DNA of 64,000 nt from DASSKA01 sp963839365 (GCA_963839365.1 CAWIUT010000005.1:62001-126000); one strand, 5' to 3'. Numbered from the stretch's first letter, positions 24,901 to 33,462 are shown. The notes: generated from the sequence alone by a model not told the origin. Numbers and translations: made by a program.

Positions 24901-24917
24901 GTCAGGTCAGCCGGGGG

Positions 24918-25220
24918 TCAGCGGTCGGTGTCGTGGCGGGGTTCCTCCGCCACGTCGCGCGGCACGTCGTGACTGACGTCGTGCGGCTCGGCGTGCGGCT
25001 CCACGGGGTGCACGGCCTCGGAGCTGCGCTGAGACTCGATCTGCCTCTGCTGCTCGCTTCGCTCCGCCTCCTCGTCCTCCGACAGTCCCTTGGTCTCGGC
25101 CTTGAAGATGCGCAACGCCCGACCCCCGCCCCGGGCCAGCTCCGGCAGCTTCTTGGCGCCGAACAGCAGCACGATGACGACGATGATCAGAATGATCTCG
25201 GGCGCTCCCAGCCAGCTCAT
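24918..25220 (-). CDS. tatA: Sec-independent translocase TatA
   Basis: 100 residues. A single N-terminal membrane helix (IILIIVVIVLLFGAKKLPEL, the FG-hinge and amphipathic-helix start characteristic of TatA) followed by a charged tail rich in Glu/His/Asp with repeated HDV/PHD motifs. TatA oligomerises to form the Tat translocation pore. The ATG has AAGGACGAG upstream, and a TAGCAT hexamer at 25251-25256 would give a leader of about 25 nt, so tatAC probably has its own promoter rather than depending on pafBC. Confidence 0.93.
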   Translation of the reverse strand: MSWLGAPEIILIIVVIVLLFGAKKLPELARGGGRALRIFKAETKGLSEDEEAERSEQQRQIESQRSSEAVHPVEPHAEPHDVSHDVPRDVAEEPRHDTDR

Positions 25221-25283
25221 CTCGTCCTTCTCACCTTGTTGGTTGTCTCCATGCTACTCGTGCGCTGCTCCCGGGCGGCCCGT

Positions 25284-25352
25284 CGGCGGCCAAACGTGGC
25301 CCACTCGGTGGTCACTCGTCGGCCACTCGGCGGCCACTCGGCGGCCAAACGT
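25284..25352. repeat. Degenerate 11-bp tandem repeats after the pafC stop
   Basis: On the minus strand the unit is GGCCGCCGAGT: two exact copies followed by two degenerate ones, bracketed by a 14-bp direct repeat CGGCGGCCAAACGT at 25284-25297 and 25339-25352. The array begins 3 bp beyond the pafC stop codon and ends before the tatA promoter hexamer. It has no coding or hairpin explanation. Confidence 0.7.
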
Positions 25353-25355
25353 CGG

Positions 25356-26369
25356 CTACGTGCCGGAATGCTCGCCGGCCGAGGTCTCGTAGGCCGTCAG
25401 CGCGTGGGCCGCCGAGCGCCGTACCTCCTCAGCGAGGTCGCTGGGCTCCTCGACCAGGGCCGAGCCACCCAGGCGCAGCATCAGCCGCGTGAGCCAGCCG
25501 GGGTCGCCGACGCGCAGCCGCACCCGCAGCCGCCCCTGCCCGGCCTCCTCGGTGGCCTCCACCGGGTAGTACTCGGCCACCCACCGTGCGCCCGGTTCGA
25601 GCAGCAGCGTGACCAGCAGGTCGTCGGCCGAGGGCAGGAACAGCCCGTCGGCGAGATCGCGGGGGCGCACGTCCCGGCGCCCGGAGAACTGCTCGTCGAG
25701 AACCTCGGCACGGGAGATCCGGTCCAGCCGGAACAGGCGCTGGTCCTCAGCGAGCCGGCACCAGGCGTCGAGGTAGGCATGCCCCTCGGCACTGAACACC
25801 CGCAGCGGTTCCACGGTCCGCTCGGTCGACTCGTCGCGGGCCGGCACGTAGTAGTCGATCAGCACGACACGCCGCTCGTCCACGGCCCGGCCGAGCTGTT
25901 TGCGCAGCCCGCCGAGCTCGGTCTCGGCCGGGGACAGCTGTACGTCGACCTGCGCGGCCAGCGAGGCGGCCTCCCCCGCCGCCACCTCCAGCTTGCCCAG
26001 CACGCGGTCCACCACCGGCCGCACCGAGTCGTCGCTGCCTTCGCGCAGCGTGCGCAGCGCGACGATGAGCGCCGAGGCCTCGGAGCTGCCGAGCCGCAGC
26101 GGGCGGGACAGGTAGTCCACGTTGGACACCCGGATGACGCCCTCTCCCTCGAGGGCGTCCATGTCCACGTCGATGAGGTCGCCCATGCCGAGCCCGGGCA
26201 GCCCGCAGAACCAGAGCACGTTGAGGTCCTTGGCGATCTGGGCAGGCTTGACCCCGAAGTCCTTGGCAGCCTGCTCCAGGGACACCTCGGAGCGGGCCTT
26301 GATGTAGGGGACCAGGGCGAGCAGCCGACCCACCTGGTCGCGGGCACCGCTCTTCCGTGGGGTGTTCAC
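25356..26369 (-). CDS. pafC: PafC, WYL-domain transcriptional regulator
   Basis: 337 residues. With PafB it forms the PafBC activator of the LexA-independent DNA-damage response of actinobacteria. N-terminal winged HTH (SLEQAAKDFGVKPAQIAKDLNVL), then a WYL domain. In the WYL core the usual motif is represented by LIDYYVPARDE and AYLDAWCRLAEDQRLFRLDRI. The GTG start overlaps the pafB stop (GTGA), so the two partners are translated in step. Confidence 0.92.
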   Translation of the reverse strand: MNTPRKSGARDQVGRLLALVPYIKARSEVSLEQAAKDFGVKPAQIAKDLNVLWFCGLPGLGMGDLIDVDMDALEGEGVIRVSNVDYLSRPLRLGSSEASALIVALRTLREGSDDSVRPVVDRVLGKLEVAAGEAASLAAQVDVQLSPAETELGGLRKQLGRAVDERRVVLIDYYVPARDESTERTVEPLRVFSAEGHAYLDAWCRLAEDQRLFRLDRISRAEVLDEQFSGRRDVRPRDLADGLFLPSADDLLVTLLLEPGARWVAEYYPVEATEEAGQGRLRVRLRVGDPGWLTRLMLRLGGSALVEEPSDLAEEVRRSAAHALTAYETSAGEHSGT

Positions 26370-27331
26370 GAGGCGGCTCCTGCGGCGGCACGAAGGCGGG
26401 CTCGGACCAGCTCGCGCAGCTCGACCGGCTCCTGCACCACCACGTCCGGGCCGTAGCCGAGCACCTCGTCGGCCAGCGCCTCGGTACGTCCGTAGGGCAC
26501 CGAGACGGGGTCCCAGCCCTCAGGAGCGTGAGCGTCGAGCACCTCGGCGTGGCGGCGCAGCCCGAGCGCGGCGTGCCGTCGGACCAGCAGCCGGGCGGTC
26601 CGGTTGGGCTGCTCCGGGGCCAGCGCCCTGGCCAGGGCGTGCACGTCGGTGCCGGCCGGAACCTCGAACGCGCCCGGACGGCCGTCGCTGCGGACCGGAC
26701 CGGTCACCCGGGACAGCCGGAACAGTCGTTCCGCGCCCCGGTCGGTGTCGAGCCCGACCACGTACCAGCGTCCCCGGTAGGAGACCACCCCCCAGGGCAG
26801 CAGGTGCCGCTCGGCGGGCTCCGGCGCCGTCTGGGTGCGGTAGGAGAACCGCACCGGGGTCCGGGTGACGGTGGCGTCCCAGAACGCCTCGAAGCAGGGC
26901 TCCTCGACGTTGATCTGCGGCTGCACGACGTCGAGCGCGGCGCGGTCGACGTCCACCCCTGCCGCCTTCAGCTTCACCAGCGCGTCGGAGGTGACCGACG
27001 CCAGCCCGGCGTGCTGCCACACACGGGCGGCCAGGCCGACGACCGCGGCCTCCTCGGGCGTGAGGTCGATCTCGGGCAGCTCGAAGGCCGACCGCTCCAC
27101 GCGGTAGCCGGGCTCGTCCTCGAACGCCCGGTCGAGGTGCCCGACCTCGAGCGGGATCCCGAGCGAGCGGAGCTCCTCCTTGTCCCGCTCGAACATCTTC
27201 TCGAAGGCGTCGTCGCTGCTGTCGCGGTACTGCTCGACCACCTCGCGGATACGGTCCTTGGTCACGTAGCTGCGCGACACCAGCAACGCGATGAGCAGGT
27301 TCAGCAGTCGCTCGCTCTTTCGTGCTGCCAC
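26366..27331 (-). CDS. pafB: PafB, WYL-domain transcriptional regulator
   Basis: 321 residues, partner of PafC. N-terminal winged-helix segment (SERLLNLLIALLVSRSYVTKDRIREVVEQY) is only partly quoted: the recognisable part is RSYVTKDRIREVV. The WYL domain shows SYRGRWYVVGLDTDRGAERLFRLSRV, in short WYVVGLDTDRG and FRLSRV. The GTG start follows a GAAAGGGGG ribosome site, and TAGGTT lies further upstream, so this is the first gene of the pafBC unit. It is separated from pafA here by a lipoprotein FKBP gene, unlike in M. tuberculosis. Confidence 0.9.
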   Translation of the reverse strand: MAARKSERLLNLLIALLVSRSYVTKDRIREVVEQYRDSSDDAFEKMFERDKEELRSLGIPLEVGHLDRAFEDEPGYRVERSAFELPEIDLTPEEAAVVGLAARVWQHAGLASVTSDALVKLKAAGVDVDRAALDVVQPQINVEEPCFEAFWDATVTRTPVRFSYRTQTAPEPAERHLLPWGVVSYRGRWYVVGLDTDRGAERLFRLSRVTGPVRSDGRPGAFEVPAGTDVHALARALAPEQPNRTARLLVRRHAALGLRRHAEVLDAHAPEGWDPVSVPYGRTEALADEVLGYGPDVVVQEPVELRELVRARLRAAAGAAS

Positions 27332-27365
27332 GGCACCCCCTTTCCGGGGGCGAACCTACCTCACG

Positions 27366-28409
27366 TCAGCCGACGCCGAGGATGTCGATCACGAACGCCA
27401 GCGTGTCGGTGCCCTTGATCGGCGGCTTCGACTGGGGCTGCCCGCTCTTCCCATAGCCGTACGACGGAGGAACGATCATCAGGACCCGGGACCCGGTCCT
27501 CAGCCCGACCATGCCCTGGTCCCACGCCTTGATGAGCCGGCCCATCCCGATCGGGAAGGTGCGCGGGCTGCTGGAGTAGGACTCGTCGAACACCTTGTCG
27601 GTGCCGTAGATCTGGCCCAGGTAGTTGAACGTCACCAGGCTGGGCTTGCGCACCGGGGCGCCGTGGCCCTTGACCAGCGTGTAGACCTGCAGCTTGTTCG
27701 ACGGCTTCTTCGGGGCGTGGGAGAAGTCGAGCTTGCTGACCTTGCCGTTCTTCTCCACGACGGTGGGGAGGTTCTTCGGCAGGTGGGTGTTCTTGCTGCC
27801 CTGGGGTCCGCTCAGCACGTTGGTCGCCTCGGTGGAGACCACGTCCACCACGAACACCACGGGGTCGTTGGGGCCGATCTTCAGCTGCGGGTTTCCCTTC
27901 GCGCCGTACGCGTCCGCAGCGGGCATCGCCACGGCGACCCGGGTACCGACCGGCTGGTTCTTGATGGCGTCGATGACGGCGGGGAAGAACTGGGTGCTGC
28001 TGACCGACTGCAGGTAGTACGGCGCGCTCTGCCCGAAGGTGCTGGCCGCCTTCTTGCCGGTCTTCCCGTCGACGAGCACCAGGTTCACCAGGGCCTGCTT
28101 GTTGGCCGCCACCTTGCTGCCGTGGCCCTGCTGGACGACGGTGTACTCCGGCCGGTCCAGCTTCAGCGGGGCGTCGACCTTCACGCTCGGCTCCTTGCCG
28201 AAGCCGCTGCTGACCGATACGCCCGGGAGGCTCGCGACCTTCTTCGGCGGCTGGCTCGAGGGCGAGGCGGCCTGGGACGGGCTCGACGCCGCCTGGGAGG
28301 GGCTCGAGGCGCCGTGCGAGGGGCTCGACGACGGTGAGCCGGAGCCGCCACAGGCCGCCAGACCGAGCAGCAGCGGTACGGCGGTCAGGACAGCGAGACG
28401 ACGACGCAA
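27366..28409 (-). CDS. Lipoprotein FKBP-type peptidyl-prolyl isomerase
   Basis: 347 residues. A basic start (LRRR), hydrophobic stretch and lipobox LAAC at about residues 17-20 mark a lipoprotein. A Ser/Pro/Gln/Ala-rich linker with repeats of SPSQAAS spans about 22-50. Two FKBP-like domains follow: a degenerate one (about 80-190, FPAVIDAIKNQPVGTRVAVAMP) and a C-terminal canonical one (VTFNYLGQIYGTDKVFDES, WDQGMVGLRTGSRVLMIVPP, YGYG). It should speed proline isomerisation in proteins outside the membrane. Start: a TTG with GAGGGG upstream; the farther TTG at 28448 overlaps a -10-like TATCGT and is rejected. Lnt and Tat are encoded nearby. Confidence 0.88.
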   Translation of the reverse strand: MRRRLAVLTAVPLLLGLAACGGSGSPSSSPSHGASSPSQAASSPSQAASPSSQPPKKVASLPGVSVSSGFGKEPSVKVDAPLKLDRPEYTVVQQGHGSKVAANKQALVNLVLVDGKTGKKAASTFGQSAPYYLQSVSSTQFFPAVIDAIKNQPVGTRVAVAMPAADAYGAKGNPQLKIGPNDPVVFVVDVVSTEATNVLSGPQGSKNTHLPKNLPTVVEKNGKVSKLDFSHAPKKPSNKLQVYTLVKGHGAPVRKPSLVTFNYLGQIYGTDKVFDESYSSSPRTFPIGMGRLIKAWDQGMVGLRTGSRVLMIVPPSYGYGKSGQPQSKPPIKGTDTLAFVIDILGVG

Positions 28410-28502
28410 GAGGACCCCTCGGGTGGACGGATGCGGACCGGCTGGCAACGATAACCCGCGACCGGGTCCGCCCGAGAACCAGGCCGGGCGAGCGGGCCAG
28501 CC

Positions 28503-29864
28503 TCACATGCCTTCGATGAGCTTGTGCACCCTCTCGTCCTGGGACCGGAACGGGTCCTTGCACAGCACGGTGCGCTGCGCCTGGTCGTTGAGCTTCAGGT
28601 GCACCCAGTCCACGGTGAAGTCCCGTCGGCGCTCCTGGGCGCGCTTGATGAACTCGCCGCGCAGCCGGGCCCGGGTGGTCTGCGGTGGCACGGACTTGGC
28701 CTCGAAGATCTTCAGGTCGCTGACCACACGGGACACCGCGCCCCGCCGTTCGAGCAGGTAGTACAGCCCTCGGCCGCGGTGGATGTCGTGATAGGCGAGG
28801 TCCAGCTGCGCGACGCGTGGATGGCTCATCGGCAGCCCCAGCTGGGTGCGGTAGCGGTCGATCAGCTTCCACTTGATGACCCAGTCGATCTCGCGCTCCA
28901 CGAGGCCGAGGTCACCGGACTCCACGGCCTTCAGGCCGCGCTCCCACAGGTCGAGGGTGCGCTCGATGACCGGTCCGCCGAGCTGGCGGCGGTCCACGAA
29001 GTCCCGGGCCCGGGTGAGGTACTCGTGCTGGACGTCGAGGGCGCTGGCCTCGCGGCCGTTGGCCAGCCGCACCTTGCGCCGACCGGACATGTCGTGCGAG
29101 ATCTCGCGGATCGCCCGGATCGGGTTCTCCATGGTGAGGTCGCGCATCACCACGCCTTCCTCGATCATCCGCAGCACCAGGTCGCAGCTGGCGATCTTGA
29201 GCAGCGTGGTGGCCTCGCACATGTTCGAGTCGCCCACGATCACGTGCAGCCGGCGGTACCGCTCGGCGTCCGCGTGCGGCTCGTCCCGGGTGTTGATGAT
29301 CGGACGGCTGCGGGTGGTGGCGCTCGAGACGCCTTCCCAGATGTGCTCGGCACGCTGGGACACCGAGTACATCGCCCCACGCGGGGTCTGCGTGACCTTG
29401 CCGGCGCCGCAGATGATCTGGCGGGTCACCAGGAAGGGGATCAGCACGTCGGCGAGCTTGGCGAACTCCCCGTGCCGCCCGACCAGGTAGTTCTCGTGAC
29501 AGCCGTAGGAGTTTCCCGCCGAGTCGGTGTTGTTCTTGAACAGGTACACGTCGCCGGCGATGCCCTCGTCGTGAAGCCGGCGCTCCGCGTCGACGAGGAG
29601 TCCCTCCAGGGTCCGCTCGCCCGCCTTGTCGTGAGCGACCAGGTCCAGCACGTCGTCGCACTCCGGAGTGGCGTACTCCGGGTGGCTGCCCACGTCCAGG
29701 TAGAGCCTGGCCCCGTTGCGCAGGAAGACGTTGCTGCTGCGTCCCCAGGACACCACCTTGCGGAACAGGTAGCGCGCCACTTCGTCGGGGGACAGTCGCC
29801 GCTGTCCGCGGAACGTGCACGTGACGCCGTACTCGTTCTCGATCCCGAAGATCCTCCGGTCCAC
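28503..29864 (-). CDS. pafA: Pup--protein ligase PafA
   Basis: 453 residues. Attaches the C-terminal glutamate of Pup to substrate lysines with ATP, a carboxylate-amine ligase fold. Seen: RRIFGIENEYGVTCTF (the ATP/metal Glu-rich strand), SHPEYATPEC, YLFKNNTDSAGNSYGCHENYL split around the conserved KNNTD and HENYL, and RPIINTRDEPHAD. The GTG is 6 nt after TAAGGT (29871-29876), so the gene appears to have its own leaderless promoter and is not simply the end of the prcBA transcript. Paralogous to dop a few kilobases away. Confidence 0.95.
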   Translation of the reverse strand: MDRRIFGIENEYGVTCTFRGQRRLSPDEVARYLFRKVVSWGRSSNVFLRNGARLYLDVGSHPEYATPECDDVLDLVAHDKAGERTLEGLLVDAERRLHDEGIAGDVYLFKNNTDSAGNSYGCHENYLVGRHGEFAKLADVLIPFLVTRQIICGAGKVTQTPRGAMYSVSQRAEHIWEGVSSATTRSRPIINTRDEPHADAERYRRLHVIVGDSNMCEATTLLKIASCDLVLRMIEEGVVMRDLTMENPIRAIREISHDMSGRRKVRLANGREASALDVQHEYLTRARDFVDRRQLGGPVIERTLDLWERGLKAVESGDLGLVEREIDWVIKWKLIDRYRTQLGLPMSHPRVAQLDLAYHDIHRGRGLYYLLERRGAVSRVVSDLKIFEAKSVPPQTTRARLRGEFIKRAQERRRDFTVDWVHLKLNDQAQRTVLCKDPFRSQDERVHKLIEGM

Positions 29865-29903
29865 GTCACCACCTTACGTGCGGCGTCAGGGATATGCGCG
29901 CCC

Positions 29904-30704
29904 TCAGGTGAGCGGGTCGCCCGGATCGGCGGGCGGCGCGACCGGCGGGTGCCCGCTGCCGGGAAGCGTCCCCAGGCTCTGGGACGTTGCGCCCGAGGTC
30001 TCCGGGGTGCCCCGTTCGGACAGGATGGCGGCAAGCTCTCGCGCGGACAGCCGGCGGAACTTCCGCTTCTGGGAGCGGCTACGGTCCAGCACGGCCACCT
30101 CGAGGTCCTCGGGCGGGATGGTCCGGGGCTGGGACTCGTTGTGCCCCAGCGCCTCCACCGCCAGCCGCACCGAATCCTCCAGCGACATTCCCCGCGCGTA
30201 GCGGCCGGACAGGTAGCCCGTGACCGTCTCCGCGGAGCCACCCATCACCGCGTAGCCGTGCTCGTCGCCCATCTGCCCGTCGAAGGTCACCCGGTAGATC
30301 TCGTCGCCGGCCTCCTCGGCGCCCACCTCGGCGACCAGGATCTCCACCTCGTAGGGCTTCTCCCCGGCGCTGGAGAAGATCGTCCCGAGGGTCTGCGCGT
30401 AGGCGTTGGCCAGCCCGCGCCCGGTGACGTCGAGCCGGTCGTAGGCGTAGCCGCGCATGTCGGCGAGCCGGACCCCCGCGATGCGCAGGTTCTCGAACTC
30501 GTTGTAGCGGCCCACGGCCGCGAAGGCGATCCGGTCGTAGATCTCGCTGATCTTGTGCAGGGTCTGCGGGTTCTCCGAGACGATCACGATCCCGTCCGGG
30601 TACTGCAGGGCGACCACGCTGCGCCCCCGGGAGATCCCCTTGCGTGCGTAGTCCGCCCGGTCCTTCATCTGCTGCTCGGGCGAGACGTAGAACGGCATGC
30701 TCAT
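29904..30704 (-). CDS. prcA: 20S proteasome alpha subunit
   Basis: 266 residues. Forms the outer rings and gate of the proteasome. Alpha-type N-terminus MSMPFYVSPEQQMKDRADYA followed by KGISRGRSVVALQY, and later VGRYNEFENLRIAGVRLAD. It lacks a catalytic Thr, as expected. The C-terminal tail (about residues 220-266) is Arg-rich, then Pro/Gly/Ser-rich and longer than the folded core needs. It lies 16 nt after prcB with GAAAGG as ribosome site. Confidence 0.95.
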   Translation of the reverse strand: MSMPFYVSPEQQMKDRADYARKGISRGRSVVALQYPDGIVIVSENPQTLHKISEIYDRIAFAAVGRYNEFENLRIAGVRLADMRGYAYDRLDVTGRGLANAYAQTLGTIFSSAGEKPYEVEILVAEVGAEEAGDEIYRVTFDGQMGDEHGYAVMGGSAETVTGYLSGRYARGMSLEDSVRLAVEALGHNESQPRTIPPEDLEVAVLDRSRSQKRKFRRLSARELAAILSERGTPETSGATSQSLGTLPGSGHPPVAPPADPGDPLT

Positions 30705-30720
30705 GTGCGTGTCGCCTTTC

Positions 30721-31566
30721 TCAGATGATGGCCGCGTGCGGACCGTCGGGACGCTCCATCCGGCCCGCGATCACCCGGTCGGCGATCGTGGCGACCTCCT
30801 CGGCGGGCAGCCGGCGGTACCCGCTGGAGGAGATGACCGCGACCACCGGGAAGATCCGCCGGGCCACGTCCGGGCCTCCGGTCGCCGAGTCGTCGTCGGC
30901 GGCGTCGTACAACGCCTGGATCGTGGCGGTCACCGCCTCCTCGTCGCTGAGGTCCTCGCGGTACAGCTTCTTCAGCGCCCCCCGGGCGAACATCGACCCG
31001 GAGCCCACGGAGTGGAACGCGGTCTCCTCGTAGCGGCCGCCGGTCGCGTCGTAGGAGAAGATCCGGCCCTTGTCGCGGGCCAGGTCGTAGCCCGCGAAGA
31101 GGGGGACGACGGCGAGGCCCTGCATCGCCATGCCGAGGTTGGAGCGGATCAACCCGGCCAGTCGGTTCGCCTTGCCGTCCATCGACAAGGTGATGCCCTC
31201 GATCTTCTCGTAGTGCTCCAGCTCGGTCTGGAACAGCCGGACCATCTCCACCGCCAGCCCGGCGACGCCGGCGATGCCGACGCAGGAGAACTCGTCGGCG
31301 GGGAACACCTTCTCGATGTCCCGCTGGGCGATCACGTTGCCCATGGTCGCGCGGCGGTCCCCGGCCATCACGACACCGCCGTCGAAGGTGGCGGCCACGA
31401 TCGTCGTCCCGTGCGGTGACAGCACCGAGGCGTCACCACCGGGAAGCGGCCGGCGCGACGGCAGCAGGTCGGGCGACTGCTGCGCGAGGAACTCCGCGAA
31501 CGAGGACGTGCCGGGCACCAGGAAGGCGGCGGGCAGGCGAGGGTCGGCCGGTGAGGGCTGGCTCAT
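30721..31566 (-). CDS. prcB: 20S proteasome beta subunit
   Basis: 281 residues. Catalytic subunit with a 53-residue propeptide removed to expose Thr54 (HGTTIVAATF). Further landmarks are the GVVMAGDRRATMGN segment with the conserved Asp-Arg and VIAQRDIEKVFP with the catalytic Lys. Downstream of pup by 6 nt, so pup-prcB-prcA form one operon. The ATG follows the ribosome site GGCGGAGAG that overlaps the pup stop region. Confidence 0.96.
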   Translation of the reverse strand: MSQPSPADPRLPAAFLVPGTSSFAEFLAQQSPDLLPSRRPLPGGDASVLSPHGTTIVAATFDGGVVMAGDRRATMGNVIAQRDIEKVFPADEFSCVGIAGVAGLAVEMVRLFQTELEHYEKIEGITLSMDGKANRLAGLIRSNLGMAMQGLAVVPLFAGYDLARDKGRIFSYDATGGRYEETAFHSVGSGSMFARGALKKLYREDLSDEEAVTATIQALYDAADDDSATGGPDVARRIFPVVAVISSSGYRRLPAEEVATIADRVIAGRMERPDGPHAAII

Positions 31567-31572
31567 GTGTGT

Positions 31573-31776
31573 CTACTCTCCGCCTTTCTGGATGAACGAC
31601 TTCACGAAGTCTTCCGCGTTGGTCTCGAGGACGTCGTCGATCTCTCCCAGGATCGCGTCGATGTCCTCGTCGAGCTGCTCCTTGCGCTCGGCGACGGACT
31701 CTCCGGAGGTCTCCTCGGTCTGCTCGACCTCTTCGGTCTCTCCGGACTTCCTGGGCTGCTTGTGCTCCTGTGCCAT
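31573..31776 (-). CDS. pup: Prokaryotic ubiquitin-like protein Pup (GGE type)
   Basis: 67 residues, charged and predicted largely disordered with a helical middle (VAERKEQLDEDIDAILGEID). The C-terminus is FVKSFIQKGGE: it already ends in glutamate, so it can be activated by PafA without prior deamidation. M. tuberculosis Pup ends GGQ and needs Dop for that. The ATG has GAGGAGG upstream. First gene of pup-prcB-prcA; a -10-like TAGGGT overlaps the dop stop codon, and the leader holds a near-perfect palindrome. Confidence 0.97.
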   Translation of the reverse strand: MAQEHKQPRKSGETEEVEQTEETSGESVAERKEQLDEDIDAILGEIDDVLETNAEDFVKSFIQKGGE

Positions 31777-31798
31777 GGACGCCTCCTCGGATGCACGT

Positions 31799-31820
31799 CG
31801 CGTGGTCGTCCGACCACGCG
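31799..31820. promoter_or_regulatory. Near-perfect palindrome in the pup leader
   Basis: CGCGTGGTCG-TC-CGACCACGCG, 10-bp arms with a 2-bp centre. It lies between the pup -10 hexamer (TAGGGT, 31837-31842) and the pup ribosome site. In RNA it would form a stem with a 4-nt loop; in DNA it would suit a dimeric repressor. Confidence 0.5.
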
Positions 31821-31839
31821 AAGCCTCTCTCCCCAGACC

Positions 31840-33348
31840 CTACCGAGTCAGGGCGGTGAACAAGGCCTCTGCGGTGTCACAACGGTCGAGGAGTTCTCCC
31901 ACGTGCGCCCGGCTGCCGCGCAACGGGTCGATGGTGGGCACTCGCTGCAGGGACTCGTGGCCGGGAATGTCGAAGATCACCGAGTCCCACGACGCGGCGG
32001 CGATCCGGTCGGCGTACTTCTCCAGGCACCGGCCCCGGAAGTACGCGCGGGTGTCCGCCGGGGGCAGGTGCACCGCGTCGACGGTCTCGTCGTCGGTGAC
32101 CAGCCGCTCCACCCGGCCGAGCTTCACCAGCCGGTGGTAAAGCCCCTTGTCCGGGCGGATGTCGGCGTACTGCAGGTCGATCAGGTGCAGCTTGGCGTCC
32201 TCCCACGCCAGGCCGTCCCGGTCGCGGTACTGCTCGAGCAGCTGCAGCTTTGCTACCCAGTCGAGCTCGCGGGAGCACTGCATCGGGTCGGTCTCCAGCC
32301 GGGTGAGCACTGACTCCCAGCGGGCCAGCACGTCGGCGGTCTGCTCGTCCACGTCGCTGCCGTACCGGTCCTCGACGTACTTGCGGGCCAGGTCCAGGTA
32401 CTCCATCTGCAGCTGTACGGCGGTCAGGGTGCGACCGTCGGAGAGCCGGAGCAGATGCTTCAGGCCGGGATCGTGGGAGACCTCCCGCAGGGAGCGCACC
32501 GGCTGCTCGACGGTCAGGTCGCGGGTGATGAAGCGGTCCTCGATCATGGCCAGCACCAGCGCGGTGGTGCCGACCTTGAGGTAGGTGGACACCTCCGCCA
32601 TGTTGGCGTCACCGATGATCACGTGCAGCCGGCGGTACTTCTCCGGGTCGGCGTGCGGTTCGTCCCGGGTGTTGATGATGGGCCGCTTCAGCGTGGTCTC
32701 CAGGCCGACCTCGACCTCGAAGTAGTCCGCGCGCTGGCTGACCTGGAACCCGTGCTCGCGCCCGTCCTGGCCGATGCCGACGCGGCCGGCGCCGCACACC
32801 ACCTGGCGGCTGACGAAGAACGGGGTGAGGTGCCGGACGATCTCCCCGAACGGCGTGCTGCGCCGCATCAGGTAGTTCTCGTGGGCGCCGTAGGACGCGC
32901 CCTTGTTGTCCGTGTTGTTCTTGTACAGCAGGATCGGCTGGGTGCCGGGGATGGTGGCGGCCAGGTGGGTCGCGTCCAGCATGACCCGCTCGCCGGCCTT
33001 GTCCCACTTGACCACGTCGCGGGGGTTCGTGCACTCGGGCGTGGAGTACTCGGGGTGCGCGTGGTCGACGTAGAGGCGGGCCCCGTTGGTGAGGATCACG
33101 TTCGCCAGCCCGAGGTCCTCGTCGGTGAGCTGGGTGGGGTCGGCGACCTCGCGGGACATGTCGAAGCCGCGGGCGTCCCGCAGCGGGGACTCCTCCTCGA
33201 AGTCCCAGCGCGCCCGGCGGGCCCGCAGCGTGGACGTGCCGTAGGCGTTGACCACCTGCGAGGAGGCCACCATCGGGTTCGCGGTGGGCTGTCCCTGCAC
33301 GGAGATGCCGAACTCCGTCTCGGTCCCCATCACTCGGCGCACGCTCAT
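31840..33348 (-). CDS. dop: Depupylase/Pup deamidase Dop
   Basis: 502 residues, paralogue of PafA. Removes Pup from conjugates. Seen: RRVMGTETEFGISV at the N-terminus, HAHPEYSTPEC, LLYKNNTDNKGASYGAHENYL (key parts YKNNTD and HENYL), RPIINTRDEPHADPEK. The insert after residue 35 (about 30-70, WDFEEESPLRDARGFDM) corresponds to the Dop-loop that PafA lacks. Because Pup here ends in Glu, the deamidase activity should be dispensable and depupylation its main task. No ribosome site precedes the ATG; it overlaps the stop of an upstream 18-codon ORF (ATGA). Confidence 0.95.
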   Translation of the reverse strand: MSVRRVMGTETEFGISVQGQPTANPMVASSQVVNAYGTSTLRARRARWDFEEESPLRDARGFDMSREVADPTQLTDEDLGLANVILTNGARLYVDHAHPEYSTPECTNPRDVVKWDKAGERVMLDATHLAATIPGTQPILLYKNNTDNKGASYGAHENYLMRRSTPFGEIVRHLTPFFVSRQVVCGAGRVGIGQDGREHGFQVSQRADYFEVEVGLETTLKRPIINTRDEPHADPEKYRRLHVIIGDANMAEVSTYLKVGTTALVLAMIEDRFITRDLTVEQPVRSLREVSHDPGLKHLLRLSDGRTLTAVQLQMEYLDLARKYVEDRYGSDVDEQTADVLARWESVLTRLETDPMQCSRELDWVAKLQLLEQYRDRDGLAWEDAKLHLIDLQYADIRPDKGLYHRLVKLGRVERLVTDDETVDAVHLPPADTRAYFRGRCLEKYADRIAAASWDSVIFDIPGHESLQRVPTIDPLRGSRAHVGELLDRCDTAEALFTALTR

Positions 33349-33401
33349 CCAAGGGCCCCGCTGAGGTGTGAGCGCAGAGAGCAGCGTCCTCGGGTGTTCA
33401 T
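33345..33401 (-). CDS. 18-residue leaderless ORF translationally coupled to dop
   Basis: ATG ... TGA encoding MNTRGRCSLRSHLSGALG. The ATG lies 6 nt after TAGGCT (33408-33413), the same geometry as many starts in this window, and the TGA overlaps the dop ATG as ATGA. dop itself has no Shine-Dalgarno, so ribosomes finishing this ORF are the likely source of dop translation. The peptide is Arg/Ser-rich with one Cys. It resembles the leaderless short upstream ORFs described in mycobacteria; whether the peptide has any role is unknown. Confidence 0.6.
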   Translation of the reverse strand: MNTRGRCSLRSHLSGALG

Positions 33402-33462
33402 GGTCTGAGCCTACGCGTTGGACCTGACGTGGGCCGACGTCTGCGGGTGGCAGGATGGCCAC

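Noticed and set aside
25221..27400. PafBC-dependent DNA-damage promoter motif near pafB, pafC or tatA
   Set aside because: I looked for the TTGTCAGTG-type element with a spaced TANNNT and did not find a convincing match.
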